From positions 1 through 6,003 of the forward strand of contig JAICQA010000174.1 in assembly GCA_025929595.1 (NCBI GenBank): DNA of 6,003 nt, read 5' to 3'. Position numbers and translations under genes: made by a program. The stretch's first letter is position 1. The number at the start of each line of letters is the position of its first letter. Shown here one piece after another: positions 1 to 5,582 of this stretch. The notes under the pieces were generated by a model, which made no database searches, was not told where the DNA came from, and was given only the letters and a program-made list of their open reading frames with translations. Origin of the DNA: Xanthobacteraceae bacterium (GTDB lineage: Bacteria; Pseudomonadota; Alphaproteobacteria; Rhizobiales; Xanthobacteraceae).

Positions 1-1293
1 CGTCAGCAGCACGACGGCAATTCCACTCACCACAATCAGGCGAGGCGCAGCAAAGACGGCGCGCTCGCTTGCTGCCGAGATTCGGACAAAGCTTGCATGG
101 AGCCCGCGTTCCGGCAGCGGCGGCGGCACCTTGCCGCCGAGCAGCAGGCAGACGACCGGGTGTGCCACGAGCAGCACAAAAAGGCCGAGCACGTTCGCGG
201 CGCCACCCGCGAGCCCGAACTCGATAATGATGTAGGTGTTGGAGACCGCGACCGTGCCGAAGGCGAGCACGGTGATCGCGGTCGAAAGCACGCAAGCCGG
301 GCCGACTTCTCTTAGGGCCGCGCGCGCCGCCTCTTTCGCGCTTGCGCCGCCCCGACGGTACTGCGCCCAGACATATGTCAGGTGCATGGAGTCGGAGAAC
401 ACCAGCACCAAGATCAGCACCGGGATCACGATGGTCATGGCGTTGATGTTGACGCCCGCGAGTCCCATGCCGCCGAGCGCGGCGCCGGCGGCGAGGATCG
501 ACGGCGCGACCGCAATCGCCGTGAGCCGAAGCGACTGAAACAGCAGGAGGCCGACGGCGATGACAATGGCGGCTCCCAGCAGATTCAATCCGATCGAATC
601 CTTGATCAGCCGCCGCACGATCTCGATGCGCAGGAGCGGAACGCCGGTGACGGTGAGCTTCACGTCGCTGCCTTGCGCCGCGCTCTCGGCAGTGGCGCGC
701 AACTCGCGCGCGAGTCCCTGCTGACCGTCCAATGTCGAGACCGCGCGGGTCATGCGCACCGAGACGAGCGCGAAGCGGCGATCGGACGACACCAGCTTGC
801 CGAGGTTGAACGGATGCCGGTCGATGCGCGCGAGTGCTTTTGCGAGCTCCGCGGGCGCGAGGTCCGGCTGCAGCACCTGTGGCGGCACGCCGCCCTGCGG
901 CGCCTCGCGCAATGAGAACACCGAAGTGACGGCTGCCACGCCTTCGGTCAGTTGAATTTCGAAGTGAATGCGGCGCAGCGCTTCGAGCGACTCTGGGCGT
1001 GAAAAGTCGGGTGCCGAAGCGACGATCAGAATTTCGGCCTCGCCGACAGAGAAATTGCGCGCGAGATCGCGATATGCGGCGTCTTCCGGCGCGCCGGAAT
1101 TGAAGACGTTCTGCAGATTGTCGTCGAAGCGGAGTTGAGGGATGCCGATCGCAGCCGCGAGCATCGCGAGAGCGAGCAGCACCGTTGCCGCCGTCGGCGC
1201 GCGTAGCGCGGCCAAGCCGATCGCCTCCAGGCCAAAGCCTACCGAGCGCGGATGCGGCGCGGTGAAGTCATTGGGCGAGTTAGACGCGTCCAT
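1..1293 (-). CDS. RND-superfamily (COG1033/MMPL-like) membrane exporter, N-terminal part, cut by window edge
   Basis: About 431 residues are read from an ATG at 1293 to the window edge with no stop, so the C-terminal half lies outside. A short cytoplasmic N-terminus is followed by TM1 (about residues 34-51) and a large periplasmic loop (about 52-230) with the early motif FDDNLQNVF. A tight bundle of hydrophobic segments follows (about 234-252, 257-280, 284-302, 333-352, 356-385), then a linker and the start of another membrane segment at the edge. This is the first half of the duplicated RND fold. TM4 carries FSDSMHL; an acidic residue here fits the proton-relay position of MMPL/COG1033 exporters (family knowledge). 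The start is supported by AAGGGAG just upstream on the minus strand. Such proteins move lipids or other hydrophobic molecules across the inner membrane using the proton motive force. The substrate cannot be told; a hopanoid-type (HpnN-like) role is possible but unsupported. It is divergent from cheW. Confidence 0.85.
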   Translation of the reverse strand, partial: MDASNSPNDFTAPHPRSVGFGLEAIGLAALRAPTAATVLLALAMLAAAIGIPQLRFDDNLQNVFNSGAPEDAAYRDLARNFSVGEAEILIVASAPDFSRPESLEALRRIHFEIQLTEGVAAVTSVFSLREAPQGGVPPQVLQPDLAPAELAKALARIDRHPFNLGKLVSSDRRFALVSVRMTRAVSTLDGQQGLARELRATAESAAQGSDVKLTVTGVPLLRIEIVRRLIKDSIGLNLLGAAIVIAVGLLLFQSLRLTAIAVAPSILAAGAALGGMGLAGVNINAMTIVIPVLILVLVFSDSMHLTYVWAQYRRGGASAKEAARAALREVGPACVLSTAITVLAFGTVAVSNTYIIIEFGLAGGAANVLGLFVLLVAHPVVCLLLGGKVPPPLPERGLHASFVRISAASERAVFAAPRLIVVSGIAVVLLT

Positions 1294-1522
1294 GCGGCTC
1301 CCTTCTGCCTTGTCATGCCACTGCAATGCGCATGGGAGGAGGGACCCCCATGCGTCGAGCGGGCGGCAGAATTTACCCTCCATTAACCGTGGAAATTAAA
1401 GATGCGAGCGGAATTGTGGCGGGGAAACGATTCCATTTGTCAGGGCCTTCCTCGCGGCGCGGCATTTTTGATCGAGTGCGGACTCTTAAGGCCGGCGCGA
1501 CGGCGTCGGAGGGGGCAGGGAC
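1294..1522. promoter_or_regulatory. Divergent intergenic region between RND exporter and cheW
   Basis: These 229 bp must hold the promoters of both the leftward exporter gene and the rightward cheW-mcp pair, because the genes diverge. The stretch around 1370-1440 is more A+T-rich than its surroundings, with TTAA at 1383-1386 and 1396-1399. No convincing sigma70, sigma54 or flagellar-type promoter match could be picked by eye. Ribosome binding sites lie at both ends: AAGGGAG (minus strand, 1298-1304) for the exporter and GGAGGGGG (1508-1515) for cheW. No gene is supported inside it. Confidence 0.4.
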
Positions 1523-2044
1523 ATGGCGGGGCTGGTTCAGGCGGCGCAGGGCGCTCCGCCGGGTACTGCGACAAATTTCTCCGACTGGCATTCGGCGGGT
1601 CACGCAGACAGTTCGGCGGCGCTCACGCAGTTCATCAGCTTCGCGATCGGCGACGACCACTACGGCGTCGACATCATGTCGGTGCGCGAGATCAAGGTGT
1701 GGTCGCAAGTCACGACAATTCCCAAGCAGCCCGACTTCGTGCGCGGCGTCCTGAACCTGCGCGGCGTCATGGTGCCGATCATCGATCTGCGCGCCCGGTT
1801 CGGACAAGGGCTGACCGAGGCGACGCCGCTGCATATCGTCATCATCGTGCAGATCACGGACAGACAGGTCGGGCTGCTCGCCGACCGCGTGCTCGATATC
1901 GTTTCGTTCGCGGAATTGCAGATCCAACCGGTGCCGCGCGTATCGCAATCGTCGCGCCTCGACTTTCTGGCCGGCCTCGTCACGACGCAGACCGGGCTGA
2001 TGGCGCTGATCGATCTTCGCAATCTTCTAAACATGGCCGACTAG
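1523..2044 (+). CDS. cheW: Chemotaxis coupling protein CheW
   Basis: This 173-residue protein is an adaptor that joins chemoreceptors to the histidine kinase CheA in cytoplasmic arrays. The CheW domain runs from about residue 35 to 171, starting with TQFISFAIGDDHYGVDI. The signature NLRG lies at 78-81 followed by VPIIDLR (84-90); Arg80 matches the receptor/CheA-contact arginine of E. coli CheW (Arg62). The C-terminal GLMALIDLRNLL is also typical. Length is close to the usual 150-170; about 30 Ala/Gly/Ser-rich residues precede the domain. The start is supported by GGAGGGGG at 1508-1515, seven bases before the ATG. The gene ends 31 bp before mcp on the same strand, so the two are probably co-transcribed. 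No cheA or cheY is nearby, so the partner kinase must be encoded elsewhere. The family call is very secure. Confidence 0.96.
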   Translation: MAGLVQAAQGAPPGTATNFSDWHSAGHADSSAALTQFISFAIGDDHYGVDIMSVREIKVWSQVTTIPKQPDFVRGVLNLRGVMVPIIDLRARFGQGLTEATPLHIVIIVQITDRQVGLLADRVLDIVSFAELQIQPVPRVSQSSRLDFLAGLVTTQTGLMALIDLRNLLNMAD

Positions 2045-2075
2045 CATCGGTCCGCGCGGCATCCGGAGACGTACA

Positions 2076-4022
2076 ATGAAGTTCCTCGACAATCGCAAGA
2101 TTTCAACCAAGAGCCTCGCCCTGCTGGCGCTGCTCGGCGCGGTCACGGCCGGATTGGTCATCTTCAGCAGCGTTGAGATGACCGCGATCAACAAGGAATA
2201 CACCGCGCTGACCGACCGCCTCGCGCCGGCGCAGAACCAATTCGCACGTTCGTCGCGCCGCCTCACGGCCCTCGGTCATCTTGGGTACAAGGCGATCGCG
2301 CACGCCCACGATCCGGATCTGCTCAAGGAAAATACCGCGGAAGTGGATCGCACCTTCCGGCGCGGAATCGACAATCTGATGGCCGCCAAGGATTTGGACC
2401 CGGCCAACGCTGAAACCTACGACGCGTTTGCGAAGGAATATGGCGACGTCTATGCCAGGTTGCAGAACGTTATCGATCTGGGCTCAAAGTACGAAACGCA
2501 CCGGGCGCGTCTGGCGATGGCCGAGATCGACCAACAGCTCGTGCTGATCTCGGCGAAGATCGATACGTTCAACGATGTGCTACGGGCGAAGGTGGTCGAG
2601 TCGCGGGACAAGATTTCCGGCGATGTCGATCGCGACATCCTGCTGAACTACGCAATCGGTTTTTCCGCGCTCGTCATCTGCCTCCTGCTCGGGGTCTGGA
2701 TTTCGGTCTTCAAGATCTCCCGACCGTTGCGCCGGATGACCGAGCGCATGGGAGTGCTGGCTGGCGGCGATCTCGGCGTCGAGATCGATGGGCAATCGCG
2801 CAAGGACGAAGTCGGTGCGATGGCCAAGGCGGTGCAGGTCTTCAAGGACAACGCCCTTGCACTGAAGTCGGCGGAGGCGGCGGCCGAGGAGCAGCGGCAA
2901 CGCGCGGAGGAAGAGCGAACGCGAAACGACGCACAGCGCGAAGAAACGGCGCAGCAGGTGGCGATGGTGGTGGAAGGGCTCGGCGCAGGCCTCGAGCGGC
3001 TGGCGCGCGGCGATCTGACCTACCGGGTCACGGACGCCTGGGCGAGTGAGTACGGCAAGATTCAGCAGGACTTCAACGGCGCCATCGACAAGCTGCAGGA
3101 CACGATCGCGAATATCATCGCGTCGTCCTCGGAAGTTTCGAACGCGGCGGCGGAAATCTCGTCCAGCACGACGGACCTCTCGCAGCGCACGGAGGAGCAG
3201 GCGGCAAGCCTTGAGGAAACCTCCGCCTCAATGGAGCAGATGGCGGCGACGGTGAAGAAGAACGCCGACAACGCACGTCATGCCAACGATCTCGCGCAGG
3301 GCGCGCGCTCGGACGCCAGCGAAGGCGGCAAGGTCGTGTCCGAGACGGTCAAGGCGATGGCCCGTATTGAGGATTCGTCCCGCAAGATCTCCGACATCAT
3401 CGAAGTGATCGACGAAATCGCGCGCCAGACCAATCTCCTCGCTCTGAACGCCGCGGTGGAGGCGGCGCGGGCGGGCGACGCGGGTCGTGGATTTGCGGTC
3501 GTCGCGTCGGAAGTGCGGAGCCTTGCACAGCGCTCGTCGCAGGCGGCGAAGGACATCGCCGGTCTGATCGTCAACTCCTCGACGCAGGTGCAGGAAGGTG
3601 TCGCGCTCGCGAGCAAGGCCGGCATTTCGCTCGAAGCGATTCAGAAATCGATCGGCAGCGTTGCCGAGATCGTTGCCGACATTGCGACCGCAAGCTCCGA
3701 GCAGGCTGCCGGCATCGACCAGATCAATGTGGCGCTCACGCATATGGACGAGGTGACGCAGCAGAACTCGGCGCTGGTCGAAGAGAATGCGGCGACCGCC
3801 AAGACCCTCGAAGAGCAGCAGGCTGCAATGAACGAGCGCGTGGGTTACTTCCAGGTGGGCGCGCAAGATGTTGCGCCGGTCGCGGAACTCGACGAGGAGG
3901 AGGTTGTGCAGTCTGCGTCGGCGCGTCGGCCTGCCGCGCCCGTTGCGCGGCGCGCAAGGCCAATGACGCGCGGGAATCTGGCGCTCTCGTCCGAGCCGGC
4001 CGGCGACTTCCAGGAATTCTGA
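2076..4022 (+). CDS. Methyl-accepting chemotaxis protein (transmembrane chemoreceptor)
   Basis: This 648-residue receptor has TM1 at about 13-31, a mostly helical periplasmic sensor at about 35-185 resembling the four-helix-bundle MCP type, and TM2 at about 189-212. A HAMP domain (about 213-266, with Pro217 and KDEVGAMAKAV) is followed by a charged Glu/Arg-rich coiled-coil linker (about 267-298) and a second HAMP-like unit (about 300-345, LARGDLTYRV). The signalling domain spans about 346-595, with its hairpin tip near 445-481 (IARQTNLLALNAAVEAARAG). It aligns without gaps to E. coli Tsr around the tip, suggesting the 36-heptad class; Tsr methylation sites map to Glu374, Glu381, Gln388 and Glu570. 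A 50-residue Ala/Pro/Arg-rich tail ends in DFQEF, fitting the CheR/CheB-docking pentapeptide. GGAG at 2065-2068 supports the start. The ligand is unknown; conserved small-molecule-binding motifs are not evident. It is probably co-transcribed with cheW. Confidence 0.97.
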   Translation: MKFLDNRKISTKSLALLALLGAVTAGLVIFSSVEMTAINKEYTALTDRLAPAQNQFARSSRRLTALGHLGYKAIAHAHDPDLLKENTAEVDRTFRRGIDNLMAAKDLDPANAETYDAFAKEYGDVYARLQNVIDLGSKYETHRARLAMAEIDQQLVLISAKIDTFNDVLRAKVVESRDKISGDVDRDILLNYAIGFSALVICLLLGVWISVFKISRPLRRMTERMGVLAGGDLGVEIDGQSRKDEVGAMAKAVQVFKDNALALKSAEAAAEEQRQRAEEERTRNDAQREETAQQVAMVVEGLGAGLERLARGDLTYRVTDAWASEYGKIQQDFNGAIDKLQDTIANIIASSSEVSNAAAEISSSTTDLSQRTEEQAASLEETSASMEQMAATVKKNADNARHANDLAQGARSDASEGGKVVSETVKAMARIEDSSRKISDIIEVIDEIARQTNLLALNAAVEAARAGDAGRGFAVVASEVRSLAQRSSQAAKDIAGLIVNSSTQVQEGVALASKAGISLEAIQKSIGSVAEIVADIATASSEQAAGIDQINVALTHMDEVTQQNSALVEENAATAKTLEEQQAAMNERVGYFQVGAQDVAPVAELDEEEVVQSASARRPAAPVARRARPMTRGNLALSSEPAGDFQEF

Positions 4023-4034
4023 GCGTCTCATCAA

Positions 4035-4070
4035 GAAAGCGGCGCCGGAGCAAGTTCCGGCGCCGCTTTC
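4035..4070. terminator. Bidirectional rho-independent-type terminator between mcp and BA14K gene
   Basis: A perfect 15-bp inverted repeat (4035-4049 with 4056-4070) encloses a 6-base loop. The core GGCGCCGGA is very GC-rich and the outer stem is GAAAGC/GCTTTC, so each strand leaves the stem through a short CTTTC run. It lies 12 bp after the mcp stop and 17 bp beyond the stop of the convergent BA14K gene, so it is well placed to end both transcripts. The T-tracts are short and interrupted, so termination efficiency is uncertain. Confidence 0.8.
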
Positions 4071-4087
4071 GTTCCTACTCTGCGCGC

Positions 4088-4525
4088 TTAGCGCAGATAC
4101 GGGCAGAGCTTCTGCTCACCGCCATAGGTCGTGTAGGTGCCGTCCGGTTGAAGCGAGCGGAACTCAGCTTCACAACGCTCCCAGCCGGATGACGAAGCGG
4201 CGTACGCAGGTCCGCCGTAAGCCGGCGCGCCGTAGGCGTAGGGTGCGCCATACCCATAGCCGTATGGCTGCGAAGCGATGATGCTGCCCGCGACCGCACC
4301 AATGCCAAAGCCGATCAAGGCATCGCGCCCGCGCCAGCCGTGATGATGATGGCGGTGATGGTGACCGCGATGGCGGAACTGAACCTCCTCCACATGCGCC
4401 GTGCCCGACATCGAATTTAGCGACGGAACCAGGTGAGTAGGTGCCGCCGTCAGCGGAGATGCCGCTAGGGCGGTCAGGGAGACGGCCAGTGCACCGGTCA
4501 AAGCAAGAACAGGCAACTTACGCAT
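4088..4525 (-). CDS. BA14K-family secreted/cell-envelope protein
   Basis: This 145-residue protein has an N-terminal signal peptide: basic MRK, a hydrophobic stretch to about residue 23, and likely cleavage near ASPLTAA (22-28). A His-rich block follows (about 51-63, HRGHHHRHHHHG), then a glycine-zipper-like hydrophobic segment (about 69-84, LIGFGIGAVAGSIIAS) that could insert in a membrane. Next is a Gly/Tyr/Pro/Ala-rich stretch (about 87-109). The C-terminus has the BA14K signature, Cys118-x4-FRS...GTY..YGG...CPYL with Cys141, a likely disulfide pair. The family is named for a Brucella immunoreactive protein with reported lectin-like activity; its role here is unknown. I chose the ATG at 4525 because AAAGGAG lies six bases upstream and the signal peptide begins there; a longer reading to 4702 adds 59 residues that look unlike a signal peptide. 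It converges with mcp and diverges from the DUF3551-like genes. Confidence 0.85.
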   Translation of the reverse strand: MRKLPVLALTGALAVSLTALAASPLTAAPTHLVPSLNSMSGTAHVEEVQFRHRGHHHRHHHHGWRGRDALIGFGIGAVAGSIIASQPYGYGYGAPYAYGAPAYGGPAYAASSSGWERCEAEFRSLQPDGTYTTYGGEQKLCPYLR

Positions 4526-4658
4526 ATCGAACTCCTTTATCTGGGGATTGCGCGTGGGGCGGCCGCGCGAAAAGCTGGGATGGAGCGCCATCACGGCGCG
4601 ATCGGCTTCGCACAAGCTCAAGGGAGAAACGTGCCGCGCGGCAGGACGTTCCGGGTAC

Positions 4659-4681
4659 GCGGTCACAGACCTGCGGTCACA
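4659..4681. repeat. 9-bp direct repeat GCGGTCACA x2
   Basis: GCGGTCACA occurs at 4659-4667 and again at 4673-4681, exactly 14 bases apart with a 5-base spacer. It lies just upstream of the TTGACA at 4696. Two same-orientation half-sites near a promoter can mark a regulator binding site, but the spacing is not a whole number of helical turns and no regulator is known. Chance occurrence is possible. Confidence 0.4.
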
Positions 4682-4695
4682 CTCGTGGCGGCCGG

Positions 4696-4724
4696 TTGAC
4701 ATAAATGTGAGGGATGCGTCTTCT
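4696..4724 (+). promoter_or_regulatory. Possible promoter of the DUF3551-like cluster (weak)
   Basis: A perfect -35 hexamer TTGACA lies at 4696-4701 about 95 bases before the first DUF3551-like start. With a 17-base spacer the -10 position reads TCTTCT, a poor match, so only the -35 half is convincing. Alphaproteobacterial -10 boxes are often weak, which keeps the candidate alive. Confidence 0.25.
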
Positions 4725-4796
4725 TTGGCTCATCCGGCGTTAGGGCACTACCGGTTCACGCAAAACTGTTGAAACCCTCACGGAAGGAAATCGACC

Positions 4797-5036
4797 ATGA
4801 AAATCCTGATCGCCTCGGGCGTGCTAGTCGCGGCCGCCGTCGGCCTGTTTCAGACACCGGCAGCGGCGCAGACGCCGTCCTCCGCCTATCGCTATTGCCT
4901 GATGAGCGGCAGCCACCGCGACACGGCCGGCATGGTGCTTTGCCGGTTCGATACGCTGGCGCAGTGCATGGCCAGCCGGAACGGCTTCGGCGACACCTGC
5001 TACATCAACCCGCAATATACCGGCCGGCGGAGATAG
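4797..5036 (+). CDS. DUF3551-like secreted four-cysteine protein, copy 1
   Basis: This 79-residue protein starts with a clear Sec signal peptide (Lys2, hydrophobic core about 4-18) and a likely AxA cleavage at AAA-QT (after residue 24). The mature part of about 55 residues has four cysteines at 34, 49, 57 and 68, and the pattern YRYC...MVLCRF.TL.QC...DTC..NP.YTGRR. This fits DUF3551, a family abundant in Bradyrhizobium and relatives and of unknown function. Four conserved cysteines in an exported protein suggest two disulfide bonds (inference). GGAAGGA at 4782-4788 supports the start. It is the first of three tandem paralogues and is followed by copy 2 after 22 bp, so an operon is likely. By eye the last 49 residues match copy 2 at 38 positions and copy 3 at 37. 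Confidence 0.85.
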   Translation: MKILIASGVLVAAAVGLFQTPAAAQTPSSAYRYCLMSGSHRDTAGMVLCRFDTLAQCMASRNGFGDTCYINPQYTGRRR

Positions 5037-5058
5037 GCACGATCCGAGGAGAGCGTCG

Positions 5059-5298
5059 ATGAAAATCCTGACGGCGATTGGCTTGCCGATGGTGGCGGCC
5101 GCGATTCTGTTCAGTCTTGCGCCGGCCTCGGCGCAGACCGCGCGAACCTATCGCTGGTGTCTGATGCATGGCGGGCCGCGCGACATGGCCGGCATGGTGC
5201 TTTGCCGCTTCGAGACGCTGGCGCAGTGCATGGCGAGTCGAAACAGCTTCGCCGATACCTGTTACATCAATCCCGAATATACGGCGCGGCGGAATTAG
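5059..5298 (+). CDS. DUF3551-like secreted four-cysteine protein, copy 2
   Basis: This 79-residue protein has the same plan as copy 1: signal peptide MKIL... with a likely ASA-QT cleavage after residue 25, then a mature chain with cysteines at 34, 49, 57 and 68. The core AGMVLCRF.TLAQCMASRN is kept, and the end reads NPEYTARRN. It differs mainly in the stretch between the first two cysteines (HGGPRDM) and in having Trp33 where the other copies have Tyr. GAGGAG at 5046-5051, seven bases before the ATG, supports the start. It is 22 bp after copy 1 and 38 bp before copy 3. The signal peptides differ more than the mature parts, which fits an older duplication with selection on the mature protein. 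Function is unknown. Confidence 0.85.
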   Translation: MKILTAIGLPMVAAAILFSLAPASAQTARTYRWCLMHGGPRDMAGMVLCRFETLAQCMASRNSFADTCYINPEYTARRN

Positions 5299-5304
5299 CG
5301 CTTC

Positions 5305-5327
5305 CCTCCGGGGTTCTCCCCCGGAGG
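5305..5327 (+). promoter_or_regulatory. Intergenic hairpin overlapping the ribosome binding site of copy 3
   Basis: A perfect 9-bp inverted repeat (5305-5313 CCTCCGGGG with 5319-5327 CCCCGGAGG) encloses the 5-base loop TTCTC. The 3' arm contains the first five bases of the strong Shine-Dalgarno GGAGGAGG (5323-5330), which sits six bases before the copy 3 ATG. In mRNA the stem would hide much of the site and could lower or regulate translation of copy 3. No T-run follows, so it is not a standard terminator, though it could stabilise the upstream mRNA end. Confidence 0.6.
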
Positions 5328-5336
5328 AGGTGCTCC

Positions 5337-5573
5337 ATGAGACGATTGATTGTTGCGGGCGTGCTGGCGCTTGGAGGCGGCCTGCTATGGGCTGCGTCCG
5401 CTTCCGCCCAGACCGCGCCCACCTACCGCTATTGCCTGCTGGACGGTTCTCACCCCGAGTCAGCCGGGATGGTGCTCTGCCGCTTCGATACGCTGGAACA
5501 GTGCATGGCGAGCCGCAACAGCTTCAACGACACCTGTCACGTCAATCCGGACTATACGGGTCGCCGCAAGTAG
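5337..5573 (+). CDS. DUF3551-like secreted four-cysteine protein, copy 3
   Basis: This 78-residue protein starts at the ATG at 5337, directly after GGAGGAGG, and opens with a signal peptide (MRRLIV..., likely cleavage ASA-QT after residue 24). The same frame stays open upstream to 5157, but that reading would overlap copy 2 and bury the signal peptide, so I rejected it. Cysteines lie at 33, 48, 56 and 67 and the core MVLCRFDTLEQCMASRN matches the other copies. Unique changes include LDGSHPES between the first two cysteines and CHVNPDY near the end. Its RNA start region is covered by a hairpin (5305-5327), unlike copies 1 and 2. The stop is 9 bp from that of the convergent coiled-coil gene and no terminator is visible between them. 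Function is unknown. Confidence 0.85.
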   Translation: MRRLIVAGVLALGGGLLWAASASAQTAPTYRYCLLDGSHPESAGMVLCRFDTLEQCMASRNSFNDTCHVNPDYTGRRK

Positions 5574-5582
5574 GGTGCGGCC

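Larger units (their letters stand above)
4526..4796. promoter_or_regulatory. Divergent intergenic region between BA14K gene and DUF3551-like cluster
   Basis: These 271 bp separate two divergent genes for exported proteins and should carry the promoters of both. Visible inside are the GCGGTCACA direct repeat (4659-4681) and a TTGACA at 4696-4701. Short open frames cross it but have no codon or ribosome-binding support, so no gene is called. Confidence 0.45.

Noticed and set aside
382..915. Plus-strand open frame of 177 codons
   Set aside because: It lies antisense to the RND exporter, has an Arg/Asp/His-rich composition typical of shadow frames in GC-rich DNA, and shows no domain or convincing ribosome binding site.
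1383..1399. Two TTAA motifs upstream of cheW, considered as a CtrA site
   Set aside because: The spacer is 9 bases, whereas the CtrA consensus needs 7 (TTAA-N7-TTAA); A+T-rich intergenic DNA can give this by chance.
1402..2079. Plus-strand open frame of 225 codons overlapping cheW
   Set aside because: It is out of frame with cheW, whose motifs are clear; the product is Arg/Ala/Gly-rich and has no domain.
3228..4034. Minus-strand open frame of 268 codons antisense to mcp
   Set aside because: The mcp frame carries unmistakable signalling-domain motifs throughout; the antisense product is Arg/His-rich without domain features, and its length is explained by GC-rich codon bias.
4526..4702. N-terminal extension of the BA14K protein to an ATG at 4702
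   Set aside because: The ATG at 4525 has AAAGGAG at proper spacing and begins a standard signal peptide; the extension is Arg/Pro-rich and unlike an export signal.
5157..5336. Upstream extension of the third DUF3551-like gene
   Set aside because: The added 60 residues overlap copy 2 in another frame and would place the signal peptide inside the protein; the ATG at 5337 has an excellent Shine-Dalgarno.
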